A stretch of 64,000 bases of DNA from Chrysemys picta bellii (lineage: Eukaryota > Chordata > Testudines > Emydidae): assembly GCF_011386835.1 (NCBI RefSeq), contig NC_088800.1, positions 12,920,572 to 12,984,571 on the forward strand. The letters run 5' to 3'. Shown here piece by piece: positions 1 through 10,811 of this stretch. The notes under the pieces are model-generated. The model did no database searches and had not been told where the DNA came from. It worked only from the letters and a program-made list of their open reading frames with translations. A program made the position numbers and the translations under genes. Each line of letters begins with the position of its first letter. Within the stretch, counting starts at the first letter, position 1.

Positions 1-283
1 AGCTGCTGAATTCTCCACGCCTGCAAAATGCACCAACTGGAGCCAGCTCCGCGCCCCGTCCACGCTCCCGCTCCCCATCCTCCACGCGTGATTTCCAGCC
101 GCCCGGGCGAGCTCCCTCCTCCCCACGCCGGGGCCACGCCCCCCAGTGGGAGCCGCGAGCTCACGGGCCCCCAGGCCGTGCAATCAGAGCGGCCTCCCGC
201 TTCCCCCCCGCGCTAGGAGGAGGAACCTAGTGGGATGGAGAAAGGGGGGGTCCTCCCCTTCCACCCCCCCTCCCTCCTAGGTG

Positions 284-292
284 GCGCATGCG
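284..292. promoter_or_regulatory. NRF1-like binding site
   Basis: GCGCATGCG, extended by T, matches the NRF1 consensus GCGCATGCGC at nine of ten positions. NRF1 sites are typical of CpG-island promoters and usually lie close to the transcription start. Here the site is about 150 bases upstream of the candidate first splice donor, which fits a short non-coding first exon. Confidence 0.55.
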
Positions 293-443
293 TCCTGGCT
301 CAGGGCTGCTCGTCGGGCCAGCGGAGGGAGGGAGCCGCCGGGAGCGCTCGGGTGCCGCCGCCTGTTGCACCAGCGCCCCGTGCCGCCAGCCATTGTCCCC
401 CGCTCCCCGCCGCTGCAGGAGGCCAAGCAGCCCCGCCCGCGGG
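293..443 (+). other. candidate non-coding first exon with splice donor
   Basis: A strong 5' splice site, GG|GTGAGTG, lies at 443/444 inside the CpG island. The start given here is only a guess placed just after the NRF1-like site. Translations of the region in any frame resemble no protein I know, so the exon is probably 5' UTR. If so, the rest of the window would be mostly first intron. The gene cannot be named from this exon. Confidence 0.4.
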
Positions 444-1100
444 GTGAGTGCGCGAGCGAGTTTGCGGGAGTTGGGGGAAGTGCCGGGGGCCCCGCCTGGG
501 GCTGCGTCTGCGGGGGGCCGGGGAGGGGGTGTCCCGGCAGAGAGTCTGGGGGGGGGAGCTCTCCCACCACTGCAGTGTTGGGGGGCCAGGGTGCCCCTCT
601 TGCTGCAGAGCTGGGGGAGCCCCTGCTCCGTCGCCCCTCTTGCTGCAAAGCTGGGGGGCCGGCGCCCCCCGAGTCCCTGCGGAGAAGGGGTAGCGGGAGG
701 AGGTGGCACTGCAGGGGCGAGCCGCCCCCCTTCCCCCCGCCGGCCGGGGTACGGGGAGCGCCCGCCTGCGCTCGCGGCGCTGCGATTCTGCTGCTGGGAG
801 GGGGGTCGTTCATGCAGTTCCGCTCCTGCTTCCCATCTCCCGGGTGGAGAGAGGCCCCTTCCTCCCCCCCGCGTCCTGCTCCCCTCTCCCCTCATTATCC
901 CGCTATCCTGCCCCCTCCCAGTCCCTGCCGTATCTGGGGAGGGGGCCTGAAGGGCTCTGTTGAAAATGCACATGGAAGCTCTCTCTCCCTCCCCCCCCCT
1001 CCCCCCCGGCGCTTGCCCAAGTCCTGAACCCCCCAGGGCGGTTCTCTTGACAACTTTGTGTCTTCCACGAGCTGTGCTGCGCTGCGTCAGAGCCAGGGTC

Positions 1101-2530
1101 ACTCTCTAACAGGTCACTGCTGGATCGGACAGACCTGGTCTGGGCTGCTCGTTTTCTTCTCCTCTCTCGCTCGCTTTTCTGTCCTTTGTTTCTGCTTTTG
1201 CTAATTGCAAACATACTTTATTGTGTCCAAGCCCGAAACCACTTTTCCCTCCGCTCTTGTCTGTGCTGCGGTAACTATTGTACCAAGTTCTCTGGAGTAG
1301 TTTGAGCTGTTGCCACCAATTGTTAAATCCCTCCTATCCTGAGGAACTATTAGGGGTGGCACAGAGAAATGTGAGCCTTGAAAGCCATTTTATTGATAAA
1401 TTAACAGAAAGTGGCTTTCTAAACTTTTTACCCACGGATTTGTGTGTAGGTGGGAGGTGTGTTTTTTTAGAAAAATGTCAATATATGTTTGTAAAATAAA
1501 CTTCCTCTTTATCAAAATCATGGATGTTGTGATGTGAAATACTTAATTTCAATTTCAGTAGTACAACCAGATCACACTTAACATCGCCACTTTATTGCAA
1601 GGAAAGTAATCCAGGAGCTAAAACACAATCTGTTTTAATGTTTGTGTTTATATGAACCTTTGAAGTTATTCTGAGGGGGGTCATCCTATAGAAATGCATC
1701 ATGTTTTTATTCTGCGGTTTTTAGGAGGCACTGCACGTATATTTTGTTTCTATAGTTAAATCAAACAGACTTTTATTTGAAAAAAGTATGTGGAATTCCT
1801 GAACAAGGGTCACAGAAGTGCTGCTGTTTCTTAACCTTTTAACTGTCAGGGTTTATTAATCCACCTTCTGTGTCCATGTTATCCCTGCAGGTCATACAAA
1901 GGAGTTGGGATTAGCAGAGAGCAGTTTTACTGACCTCTCTAATTGCTTCTACTGCAGTGTCTTTTACACTGCTTCATTGTGTATCTTTTCATTCTTGCAT
2001 TCAGGCTGTTTTCATAGTGCTGTTTGTATGAGCATACTGTACTAATTCCATCTGATATGATACTGTGTCACTTTAGAGATGCCCAGATGTTGTCTTGATG
2101 AACACATTACAAATATGATAGTAAAACACTCAGTAGCATCTGTGGACTACCTAGTTCTTCAGTCAGCCATGAAACTTAAAATAAGTAGGAGATATGTGAT
2201 GCAGTAGAAGTATGTTAAGCACGTAGACTATAAAGCAAGTTTAGACAGTTGTCCTGAGTTGCATGAATGTCTTATATGCTGAGAGTTTTGAGTAATGTAA
2301 TTTAATCAGTTTTAAAGGGAGAAAAAATGGTGTGGTTTCTGTTTATAGTAACCCCGTGGAGCTTGAAATCACTCCTTCTCTGGATTCCCCCCCCCCCTCT
2401 GTTTTGTACACACTGGCTATCTGTAGAGTTGCTAAGGTGAGTTAGGCTCCAGATATCCTCTTTGAGGTAAGATATTAATGAATCATTTAATGGAGGGATT
2501 GTTTTTGTATTTCTCCCATCACCATAACAT
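1101..2530. other. AT-rich non-coding stretch, nothing recognised
   Basis: Composition falls sharply after the CpG island. Apart from a short C run near 2389 I see no coding pattern, RNA gene or recognisable repeat. Intronic DNA is the likeliest reading. Confidence 0.5.
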
Positions 2531-3030
2531 CAGAGAGCCTCACAAACTTTACTGAAGTTGACTTTGCAACATTTCTGAGGTTGGGGAAACTGTTGCTTCC
2601 CCAGGTATAGACCTGAGATACTGACTCATAGGGATGTAAATAGTGTTTAGAAAAGTAACCATTTAAACTATTAAAATTGTATCGGTTAAACCTTTAATTG
2701 TTAACGAGTTCACAACATAGGGAACTAGGGGAGCAGGGGGATCTGGACAAAGGTAAGGGGGCCGAGCCCGGCAGCCGGGACCCCAGGCGCGATGCCGGTG
2801 GCCGGGACCCCGGACACACATTAGGCATTTAAACGTTAACTGAATACATTACCAGTAAGACTGGTGCTTATTGGTTAACCCGTTAACATTTTACATCCCT
2901 ACTGACTCATAGAGAATGAGTTGGTCACAGTCACACAGGAAGTCTGTGGCAGAGAGGAGAATTGAATCCAGTCCTCCAGTACATTGCTCCGACTCCAAGA
3001 CTATCATTCTCCCTCAGACATTTTCTTTCT
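2531..3030 (+). repeat. L2/L3-type LINE tail split by a MITE
   Basis: The flanks of the short hAT element at 2629-2901 read as one older repeat. The left part has a diverged gaggt-ggggaaactg segment. The right part has a segment like cacacaggaagtctgtggcagag followed by ctccgactcc, the familiar 3' region of amniote L2/L3-type LINEs. The left part is more diverged than the right. Family name is from memory of the motif, not from a search. Confidence 0.5.
2629..2901. mobile_element. short hAT element with Ac-like ends
   Basis: Terminal inverted repeats are TAGGGATGTAAA at the left and TTTACATCCCTA at the right, close to the ends of the plant Ac element. They are flanked by a perfect 8-bp target-site duplication, CTGACTCA, at 2621-2628 and 2902-2909. 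The 273-bp interior has a GC-rich middle and subterminal GGTTAAC/GTTAAC motifs in inverted orientation. There is no transposase frame, so it is non-autonomous. It lies inside an older LINE tail. Confidence 0.9.
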
Positions 3031-3316
3031 CCTTCCCCCTCATATATCCTGTTACCTGCCAGTTGAGCAGATGGTGGGCTGGCCAATCAACCAGCCATGC
3101 AGTGTTCCCTTAAATAACCTTAACAAGAATATCTGTGTATCAAATATAGCTTTTTAGGTAGCTTATCAGATTATACTTCATGATGTGGTTATTTTGCATG
3201 TGCATACACAGCTTGCCAACACTAAAATATTCTGCATGTTTTTATGCGGATGGTATTGGCCAACATTGTAAAACGAGGCCCATTTGGGATACCATAGATA
3301 GGTAGAGGAAGGAGGG

Positions 3317-3523
3317 TCCAGTGGTGAAGATGCTAGCTTGGGACATGAGACCTCAATTCAATTCCTGTTCCACCACAGACTTCCTGTGTGACCTTGGGCA
3401 AGTCATCTAGACTCTCTGTGCTTCAGTTCTCCACCCATAAAGTGGGGATAATAGCACTTCCCAACTTCACACCACATGGGGGTTGGGAGGGTAAACGCAG
3501 ATTGCGAGGTGTTCAGATAGACC
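3317..3523 (+). repeat. MIR-family SINE
   Basis: The sequence follows the MIR layout. A tRNA-like head (tccagtggtgaagatgctag) is followed by a degenerate B box near 3354. Then come the core motif gtgtgaccttgggcaagtca at about 3387 and the run cttcagttctccacccataa before agtggggataatagcac. The tail (gcagattgcgaggtgttcag) resembles the tail seen on sauropsid MIR copies. It has no coding capacity. Confidence 0.8.
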
Positions 3524-4660
3524 TGAAAGGGGCCTGCTTTTTCAGAGGGTGGCTGCTCAGCACTTTCGAAGAGTTGGGCCTCTCTTAAGGGGACTTCAGT
3601 TGGACACTCCAAATCATTAGCAGCTTCAAAAAATCTTGGTTGTTTACTGCCTTGTCTGCCTTTCATGTTTGATTGAGAGCATGTTAGCATTTGATCCTGA
3701 GAGATGTCAAGCACCCACAAACTCCGGAGTTCTGGGTGCTAGCCACCTTAATTTGCATGTCCATTAAATTCTTGGCATCTCTGCTAAAGGTGATGCTTGT
3801 GATATGGGCAGCTGCTGGCTAGGAACTGGACTTAGGCCACCAACTCTATCACCGCTACGCATGGTGAACTTGGAGTTGTGACATGTAGAGGAACGGCTCC
3901 ATACACCATTTTTTGGTCCCCTGAGCTTTCCAGTCTCAGTCCACTTCTGTGACACTGGCATTCCCCACCCATACAGAATGGGGAAAAGTAGTCTCCTTGT
4001 TACTCAGGTTTTACTATGTTTACTTCAGGTTAATGGTGGTGGTTGGGGAGAACCCTATAAAAATAGCACTTCAGTAGATGATTGAGGAGTACAAACTACA
4101 GTAAAACTGGAACAACTTGTCCTTCAGAATGCCTGTTTGCAGGCAGGTGAAACAGAACCAAATGTGGAGCAAAGACAATTTAGCTTATTTCAGAACACAT
4201 TATTAAAATGAAAAAGGCCTTATGCCTCCTGCCTGTTATCATTTTTCATTAAGTGACCGTCTATTAAGAACCCTTTATTCTGGAAAAGAAAAGATGCAAC
4301 TGTCCAAAGAAAATGGAAGCCTTCCTAATTCGCGCGTGTGTATGTCTCACTAATAAATTCACCAAAACTTGTGCCTCTCTACTATTCATTGACTTCTTCA
4401 CCCTTTTCAAATTAAATGGGCTTTTGGAAAAAACACTAACTCTTCCTCCTTTTCTTCCCCCAGTGTATTTAATTTTCTTCTTTTTAGTGGAAATTGTACT
4501 ACTGACCAGAATGCAGCTCGCTAAGAGGTACATTGATCAAAAACATCTTGTTCTCTATCTTTGGCTAGGTACTTGCTGATCAGAATTCTTTTTTTAACTC
4601 CATGGAACACTTCAACTTTTTAGTAAAAAAAAAAAAAAAACAACCAAAAACAAAAAACCA
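3524..4660. other. non-coding stretch with poly-A run
   Basis: Nothing recognised apart from a 16-base A run at 4625-4640. Short open frames here show no domain or family resemblance. Confidence 0.45.
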
Positions 4661-4679
4661 TTTTGATTTGGAAAAGCTG

Positions 4680-4935
4680 TCATGGTGTCTCATGGGAGTT
4701 GTAATCTGGGAGTCCCATGCTCCTAGTCTCCTCTATATGGGGGAAAGGGGATGGATGTACTGGCTGGACTACATGTCCCAGGATGCACCATGGTTTCCAT
4801 TCTTGGTAGGATGCTGTGGTACCTCATGGGAGTCTCTGGCCATGGTTCATCATAGGACATATCTTCCAGCTGGGTAACCCAGCCTGTAGGATAATGTTAG
4901 TAGGAGGAACCTAAACCACAACTCCCAGGAGGCAC
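4680..4935. repeat. region with three ZNF143-like motifs
   Basis: Three related motifs lie within about 250 bases. At 4689-4708 there is catgggagttgtaatctggg, the reverse complement of a TACAACTCCCA-type site. At 4768-4786 there is ACTACATGTCCCAGGATGC. Near 4917-4934 there is CCACAACTCCCAGGAGGC. All resemble the ZNF143/THAP11 site ACTACAATTCCCAGAATGC. The middle copy is the best, with about 16 of 19 matches. Whether this is an old interspersed repeat or a regulatory element is unclear. Confidence 0.45.
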
Positions 4936-4960
4936 CATGGCAGCCTTTTTGAATCAAAAT

Positions 4961-7042
4961 TTATGGTTACCATCTAGAAATATTTTGGACATTGGTCTTT
5001 TATGAAAAGTCTGTTTTCCATAGAGAGCTGACACTATACAAGTTTCTTTGATTCTTCACAAACTCCTAACTTTCTGTTGGAAAAATAGCATGGACAGAAA
5101 AATTCTAGCTATCCCGAGTACTCCCTGAATAGCCAACCACTTAATGCTTCTGATGTCATAATTCAGAACCAGACTTCTTGATCACTGCAGCTAACAGCAA
5201 AAACATGGAGACAGCTTATAAAGAGTCCTTTTCTTACCTGTCTTTCTCCCTTGGAATTGACCTTTATGTGGCTTTGGAAGGCTATAACCCTCACGTCAAG
5301 TGTTCCTTTGGCTAGTGATAAAGAAGTATGCTGACAGCATTCCAGAACAAACATTTACATAATAAACCCGTTGCTACATTCAGTTTATAGAACACATCAT
5401 CTCCCCCGCCCCAGCATATCATATCCATTGTTTCTTTTTAAGAGGGTAACTTCTCCTTTGACGACACGATAAAAATGCAACTAAATTTTCTAATTCATAG
5501 TGTTGCAGCTATGAATCCAGTGAAATTACACCCTCTTAGTGTTTACATATAGTTGTTTGGAAATGTATAATAGTTAAACTGTTCTTAGCAAATAAATCTC
5601 AGACTCACAGGTGGTGTTTTAACTGGAAAAAATGACATTTTTTACCATGTTAACATTTATACAAGAAAAAATTGTAGCGTGGACAGGCTAATATATATTA
5701 ATAGGTTGAATTTAACATTAGCTTGTTCCCTTGACCTACTGTCACATATTAAAACTATAATTTTGTCCACATTAGTTCTACCACTTAAAAAAAAAACCCA
5801 CACAAATAAACCACACCTTTTTTTCCTAGAAAGGATACACCCAAAAAGCTTAGTCTAATAGCACAAGTTGATGATGCAGGACAAAGGGTAGAAAGTGCGT
5901 AGCAGATATTCTATGCTAGTCAGCATATGCACCTCTCAAAAGGTCTGGCTTTTTTCCTAACTCCTCCAACAAAATAACTGTTGAAATCTATTGTAATGCT
6001 TAAAAGAATATAACACTATCATGTGTCCCAAAGTAGTATTGCTGTGGTCTTCAGAGATCAATCTTCTTTTTATCTCTCTCTTTTTATAAAGAGACCTGAT
6101 GCTGGAGAGTGTTGGGTAACTTCTATCAAAATATTAATAAGATTAAAGAGGGTAAAACTGGAGTAATGTAGATTTCTAATGGGCAGCTTTACAGCTCCAA
6201 TTCTAAACTGCAGTGAAGCTGACCTGGGAGCAGCTCCGGAGGTCTTTGAGGTGGGGGCTCTGTGATCTTTGCATCGCCTTGATTCTGGAGGCAGTCAGGG
6301 CAGTCAGGGTAATTGGAGTGGTGCCCACCATAAACTAGAGTAGCCCCAGAGATGGCTCTAATTTACTGTGTGCTGCAACATCTCCCTGTCCAGTAGCACA
6401 GAATACCTGGAGCCACATCCTCTATGCCTGGGGTATTAGAGATCTGTGCTACTGTGGAATCCCTCCTGCGGTTGAAGAGGTCTGCCAGAACTATGGGTCC
6501 TGTACAACTTCAGCTGGTATACAGATGCCTTGGCAAAGGTCCGAATCAGAGCGTATGTTGGTACTTTTTCCTGTATATATTCTAATTTATAGGATAATCC
6601 CCCCCCCCCCCCCATAGAACTAGTGTATGTTCATCTTTCTCCTCCAAGACAACCTGAGATCCCTATTTCTGCATTTATATTTTCTTTGGCTTTCTGTCTT
6701 CTATAAACATCAGTAATTGCCTCTTCTCCACACCATCTAACTTTTTCAAAATTAGTCAGCTTGCCCTTCATTCCAAAAATAACTTTTCTGTGATGCTGTT
6801 GTTACCGCATTAGTAACAAATTCTTTCCCAAATAAATGTTCCCGCCCTTCCAATGTCAGAGAATAACTCTTGGCAATAGCAGACCTAGTGAATTATCTTG
6901 CAACACTTTCTCACCTGGTTAATCTTTGCATGACTTTTCCCATTGATTTGCATGGAACTTATTGAATGATGAGGGATTACTCACATCAGTAGGAATTTCA
7001 GGACTGAGCCAACCAGAGAGATCCATTTCAGTTGTTCTTTGT
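4961..7042. other. non-coding stretch with poly-C run
   Basis: The only distinct item is a run of 15 C at 6599-6613. I see no gene-like pattern or named repeat. Confidence 0.45.
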
Positions 7043-7050
7043 GAGTCCAT

Positions 7051-7173
7051 TAGGGTGACCAGACAGCAAGTTTAAAAAATTGGGACAGCGGTGGAGGATA
7101 ATAGGTGTCTATATAAGAAAAAGCCCCCCAAATCGGGACTGCCCCTATAAAATTGGGACATCTGGTCACCCTA
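7051..7173. mobile_element. short hAT element, TAGGGTGACCAGA ends
   Basis: Near-perfect inverted ends, TAGGGTGACCAGA and TCTGGTCACCCTA, are flanked by a perfect 8-bp duplication, GAGTCCAT, at 7043-7050 and 7174-7181. The 123-bp interior contains ttgggaca/cgggac repeats and no open frame. It is a non-autonomous element. The same TAGGG start is seen at 2629 and 46842, which suggests related ends. Confidence 0.9.
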
Positions 7174-8305
7174 GAGTCCATTTAATTTAAACGGATCTGC
7201 TTAGGAACATGTAACTGGCATCAATCTGCATTTTAATTTTCAAGCATTTGTGAATTCATTTCTACAACATAAATGTAATAATAGAATAAGAAAAATTCTT
7301 TGTTTGGTGCTTGCCAAAACATACGCCTGCAGCTACTGACTGCTTCTGATCTTCATTAGCCTGTCTCCTGGACCTTGATTTGGTGGCCAGTCAAGTTTGT
7401 GGAAGATGTTAAATTGCATCAGCCTTAGAGCAGTAATTTTTGGCATGAAATTTTCCCAAATGTATGTTTGATTTCTAAACCCATCTTATAGAGAATATGC
7501 AAAGTTTGCAACGTGAGTACTTTATATAGAGAGTAGCTTGTTGCAAGGCCAAATTCCACTCAACCTTTCTCCAGTATTGGTGGGAATTAGAGATTTTCTC
7601 TTAAAGTACTTAGTCATGTTATTAATTCCTCTTTGAGGGGGAGAGAACATAGACGACCGTTTAGATGTAGAGAAGGAGGGGAATTTTGATATGACCCATT
7701 CTTTATAGGGTTGATATGTTGTGGTCCTTTTAGAGTACCGCACGAGGGATTGTGATATTTAAAGTCTTATGCCAGTGAATTCTACCAGTGAATTCTCAGT
7801 GTGCGCAGTGTGCCCACATTGGAGTTGTGCATGTAGCTACATGCTTTTATCAGGCAGGCCTATTGCAGTTCAAAACACTAAGCATTTTTAAAAGCTATTG
7901 CACACTTCATAACCTCATCCAAAGCTTTTGTCAAAATTAGTCAGGAGGTAAATGTCTCTTCTGTCATTCAGTGTAGCACAGCATCCAGTGGTGTAACTGG
8001 TGTATAAAACTCAGTGTTCTCATTAGTAAATCTCTGACTAACAAGAAAGTATTGTGCTATACCAGAGCTCTTTTAAACAATCCCTTGTCTTCAAAATACA
8101 AAAAATGGATTCAACCTTTCCTCCTTCTAGGGCTACCATGCACCTGATGGCACAGGTGCTGACTGGCTTGTTCTTATTCTTGCCATTATTCTTGTGAATT
8201 TAGGGATGTCTAGTAGAATTGGGAGCATGGGGAGTCTTTAGAGAGTGGTAAAATGTTGCTATGATCCTTATGAGAAGGATCATTTTGTCTGGTAATGGTT
8301 TAACT

Positions 8306-8630
8306 CCATGTTTCCCAAACTTGGGACGCTGCTTGTGTAGGGAAAGCTCCTGGCCGGCTGGGCCAGTTTGTTTACGTGCCCCGTCCGCAGGTCTGGCCAA
8401 TCGCGGCTCCCACTGGCTGCAGTTCGCTTCTCCAGACAAATGGGAGCCGCAGGAAGCGGCGAGGGTGGTACTGGCCGCCGCTTCCAGCAGCTCCCATGGC
8501 CTGGAGAAGCGAACCGCGGCCAGTGGGAGCCATGATCGGCCAAACCTGCAGACGCGGCAGGTAAACAAACCGGCCCGGCCCGATAGGGGCTTTCCCTACA
8601 CAAGCGGCGTCCCAAGTTTGGGAAACACTG
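8306..8630. mobile_element. GC-rich palindromic hAT MITE (core type A)
   Basis: The ends are CCATGTTTCCCAAACTTGGG (first bases mutated from CAGTG) and CCCAAGTTTGGGAAACACTG. An exact 8-bp duplication, GTTTAACT, lies at 8298-8305 and 8631-8638. Almost the whole 325 bp is one long palindrome with a loop near 8460-8475. The arms include gtttgttta, a cgtccgcaggt block, gatcgg/ccaatcgcggctcccactgg and an atgggagc block. Overlapping open frames on both strands are a mirror effect of the palindrome, not genes. Confidence 0.95.
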
Positions 8631-8638
8631 GTTTAACT

Positions 8639-9364
8639 GATTGCACACTCATTCTAAACTGTGAATAAGGTAAAGGGACCATGTTTGGGATGCATCTTAG
8701 TACTTGAAGCACTAGTCTGAAAGTGAGTCTGGTTCTGTAGATGAAAGCATCACACGTACCATAATATTCAGCTTCCCCCTGTATTCCGAGCATTTGTCTG
8801 TCTTCTCAACATTAGGGTAAATTTTGGGGCTGCAGTTACTATTAAGGAAAACAGAATTGTGTGTGGGGGTTGCAGGAAATGTAGGCTTAATGAAGGGGAA
8901 GGACTGCTCACTATGACCTTACTTTCCTTTCGAATTGCCTCTGGGATGCCGAAACCTCAGGAAATACATACTCGTGGTTGGGATAACCAATGTTTGGATG
9001 CTGATGGTCAAGGGGAGAAGTGCTTTTGTGGGAGAGCGGGGAATTAAAAGGGAATTCAGAGCTTTTGCAGGGGGCAGAGAATTATTCTTACCCTAAAACT
9101 ATTAATTGATGATTCTGCTGTGATTCTGCACTGTGAAAGTCTTGTTTTATTGCCCAGTCTGACCCATTGCCTGTATCACTGGATAGTGTTTTTTACAACC
9201 TAAGTGGCTTTCAACGATGCCTCATTAGAGACATACCTGAGAGGTTCTGATGTTCTGTGAAAGGCTGGATTGAGGGACTTCTAGTACTTTGAACAAAAGG
9301 GATTAGAAATTACCATCAGCAGTCATTGTGTAGCCTACATGTAGACTTTTTAACTTGTACCATG
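8639..9364. other. non-coding stretch, nothing recognised
   Basis: No repeat border, RNA gene or coding pattern was found between the palindromic hAT element and the mariner-like element. Confidence 0.45.
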
Positions 9365-9561
9365 TACACCTCTACCCCAATATAACGCGACCCGATATAA
9401 CGCAAATTCGAATATAATGCGGTAAAGCAGTGCTCCGGGGGTGGGGGTGGGGCTGCGCACTCGGGTAGATCAAAGCAAGTTCGATATAACGCGGTTTCAC
9501 CTATAATGTGGTAAGATTTTTTTGGCTCCCAAGGACAGCGTTATATCGAGGTAGAGGTGTA
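9365..9561. mobile_element. mariner/Tigger-like palindromic MITE
   Basis: The outer ends are TACACCTCTACCCCAATATA and the near complement TTATATCGAGGTAGAGGTGTA. Each is bounded by TA, as expected for Tc1/mariner-type insertion. Four internal gatataacgcg-type motifs repeat in both orientations. The 197-bp element has no open frame. The TA could be the target duplication, leaving 9367-9559 as the element proper. Confidence 0.85.
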
Positions 9562-10534
9562 GTTCAAACATTCTGGGTTAGGAAAAAAGTGTCTGAATGT
9601 CCAGAGCATTTCCCCCACCACAGAGCAGACATAAACAATGGAAAACCCATTGAAGTAGCCTAGACTTCCTCAAAGGGGGGAGACTATCTGTCAACCCAAC
9701 TTCCCTCCTTTCTTCTGAGTTTATAGACATGTCTACATGCAATCTGTGTGTGTGGCTCTGCAGTATTGCGGGGATAGGAAAAAAAATCTGCTTTAGGCCC
9801 CTTTAGACACTGGGTGAACTTTCTATATTAGATAATGCAGGCCACATCAGCATAATTTTATGTAAAGGTTTCCTCTGTGTTGTCAAACTCTTGATGGGAT
9901 TGGGGCATCCATAGGTGGGAACCAAAGGCAGCCCAGTTCCTGAAAGGTTTTTGGTGATAAGTTGGAGTGAAGTAGTATAGATGTCCAACTATCTCTGGGA
10001 ATTCTGCATGGGGCACTCTTGAATAAAGAGGGGGTAGATGTCAAAATAACAAATAAAGGATGACTTTTAATGGGACATGTTCACCATGACTCCTAATAGC
10101 CTTGGGGTAGCAGTATTGAGGTGCAACCTGATGAGGACAAATGAAATGTCCTGGGAAGGGAGATTCTGTTCCAGGGTGGATTAATTTGCACCAATATTAA
10201 AACAAGACATTCGGCCTCTGAATGGTAGCCTGAGAAAGCAGGTGAAATGCATCTCTCAGAATATCTCAGTGGGTAGCAAGGAAGGAGGTTTTAATACAGG
10301 GCTGGACAAACAGATTGATACACAATCTGAGCCTGGCCACCACAGTACCAGAGAGAACATAATCAGTGAATGGGTTGCTAACCACTAGAAAGCATAGTCA
10401 AATTTTGGGGTTGTATCCTTTAAAAAATGATTTGGAAATGAAATAGAGGATTTTCGATTGAATGGGTTAGCCTGGAGGGTAACCAGCAGATAGTTCATAC
10501 ACAGAGATAACGTGGGACTCTTCGTCTCAAAGGG
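9562..10534. other. non-coding stretch, nothing recognised
   Basis: No recognised feature. Direct reading shows no long frame and no clear terminal repeats. Confidence 0.4.
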
Positions 10535-10665
10535 GATCCCCAAGTACTTTACAAACTATTTTTCTCTTGCTTGCAGGGCAGGAAACAACCATTGTGCTGG
10601 TCCATGACTGGGGCTCCTAGTTGCTATGGCAATACAAACAATATAAAATAATAACTAGCCCACTG
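10535..10665 (+). repeat. MIR/L2-type 3' tail fragment
   Basis: The run cattgtgctggtccatgact, then ggggctcctag and caatacaaacaatataaaataat, matches the tail shared by sauropsid MIR/L2-type repeats. The same tail is seen at 56760-56856 and 60555-60640, and in reverse at 31790-31900 and 52868-52935. Confidence 0.65.
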
Positions 10666-10811
10666 CATGCTGCACAACAATGGGAACAGAAATCTTGGCC
10701 ATATCCCCTGACAGAATCTCCTATGCTTATGAAGAATACTTGTAGATCTTTAATGTTCTTGTTTCTTTTGATGTCCCTGAAAAACACTCGCTCAGTGTGA
10801 TGGACTTAAAT

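Larger units (their letters stand above)
1..1100. promoter_or_regulatory. CpG island, probable TATA-less promoter
   Basis: The first 1.1 kb is strongly GC-rich with abundant CpG, unlike the AT-rich remainder. It holds several Sp1/KLF-type boxes, for example CCACGCCCCCC at 134-144 and CCCCGCCC at 431-438. It also has an NRF1-like palindrome at 284-292 and a degenerate CCAAT-like CAATCAGAG at 177-188. No TATA box is evident. Long open frames occur on both strands, but they are the usual by-product of GC-rich DNA and none looks like a known protein. The strong splice donor at 444 suggests transcription on the plus strand. A bidirectional promoter cannot be excluded because the upstream flank is outside the window. 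Confidence 0.8.

Noticed and set aside
227..1102. Long open frames on both strands of the CpG island (up to 291 codons)
   Set aside because: They overlap each other in several frames, are Pro/Gly/Arg/Ala-rich as expected from GC-rich DNA, and resemble no known protein.
8261..8668. Mirror-image open frames of about 120-135 codons on both strands
   Set aside because: They are by-products of the palindromic MITE. Similar frames recur at each copy (10966, 25546, 45678, 60195).
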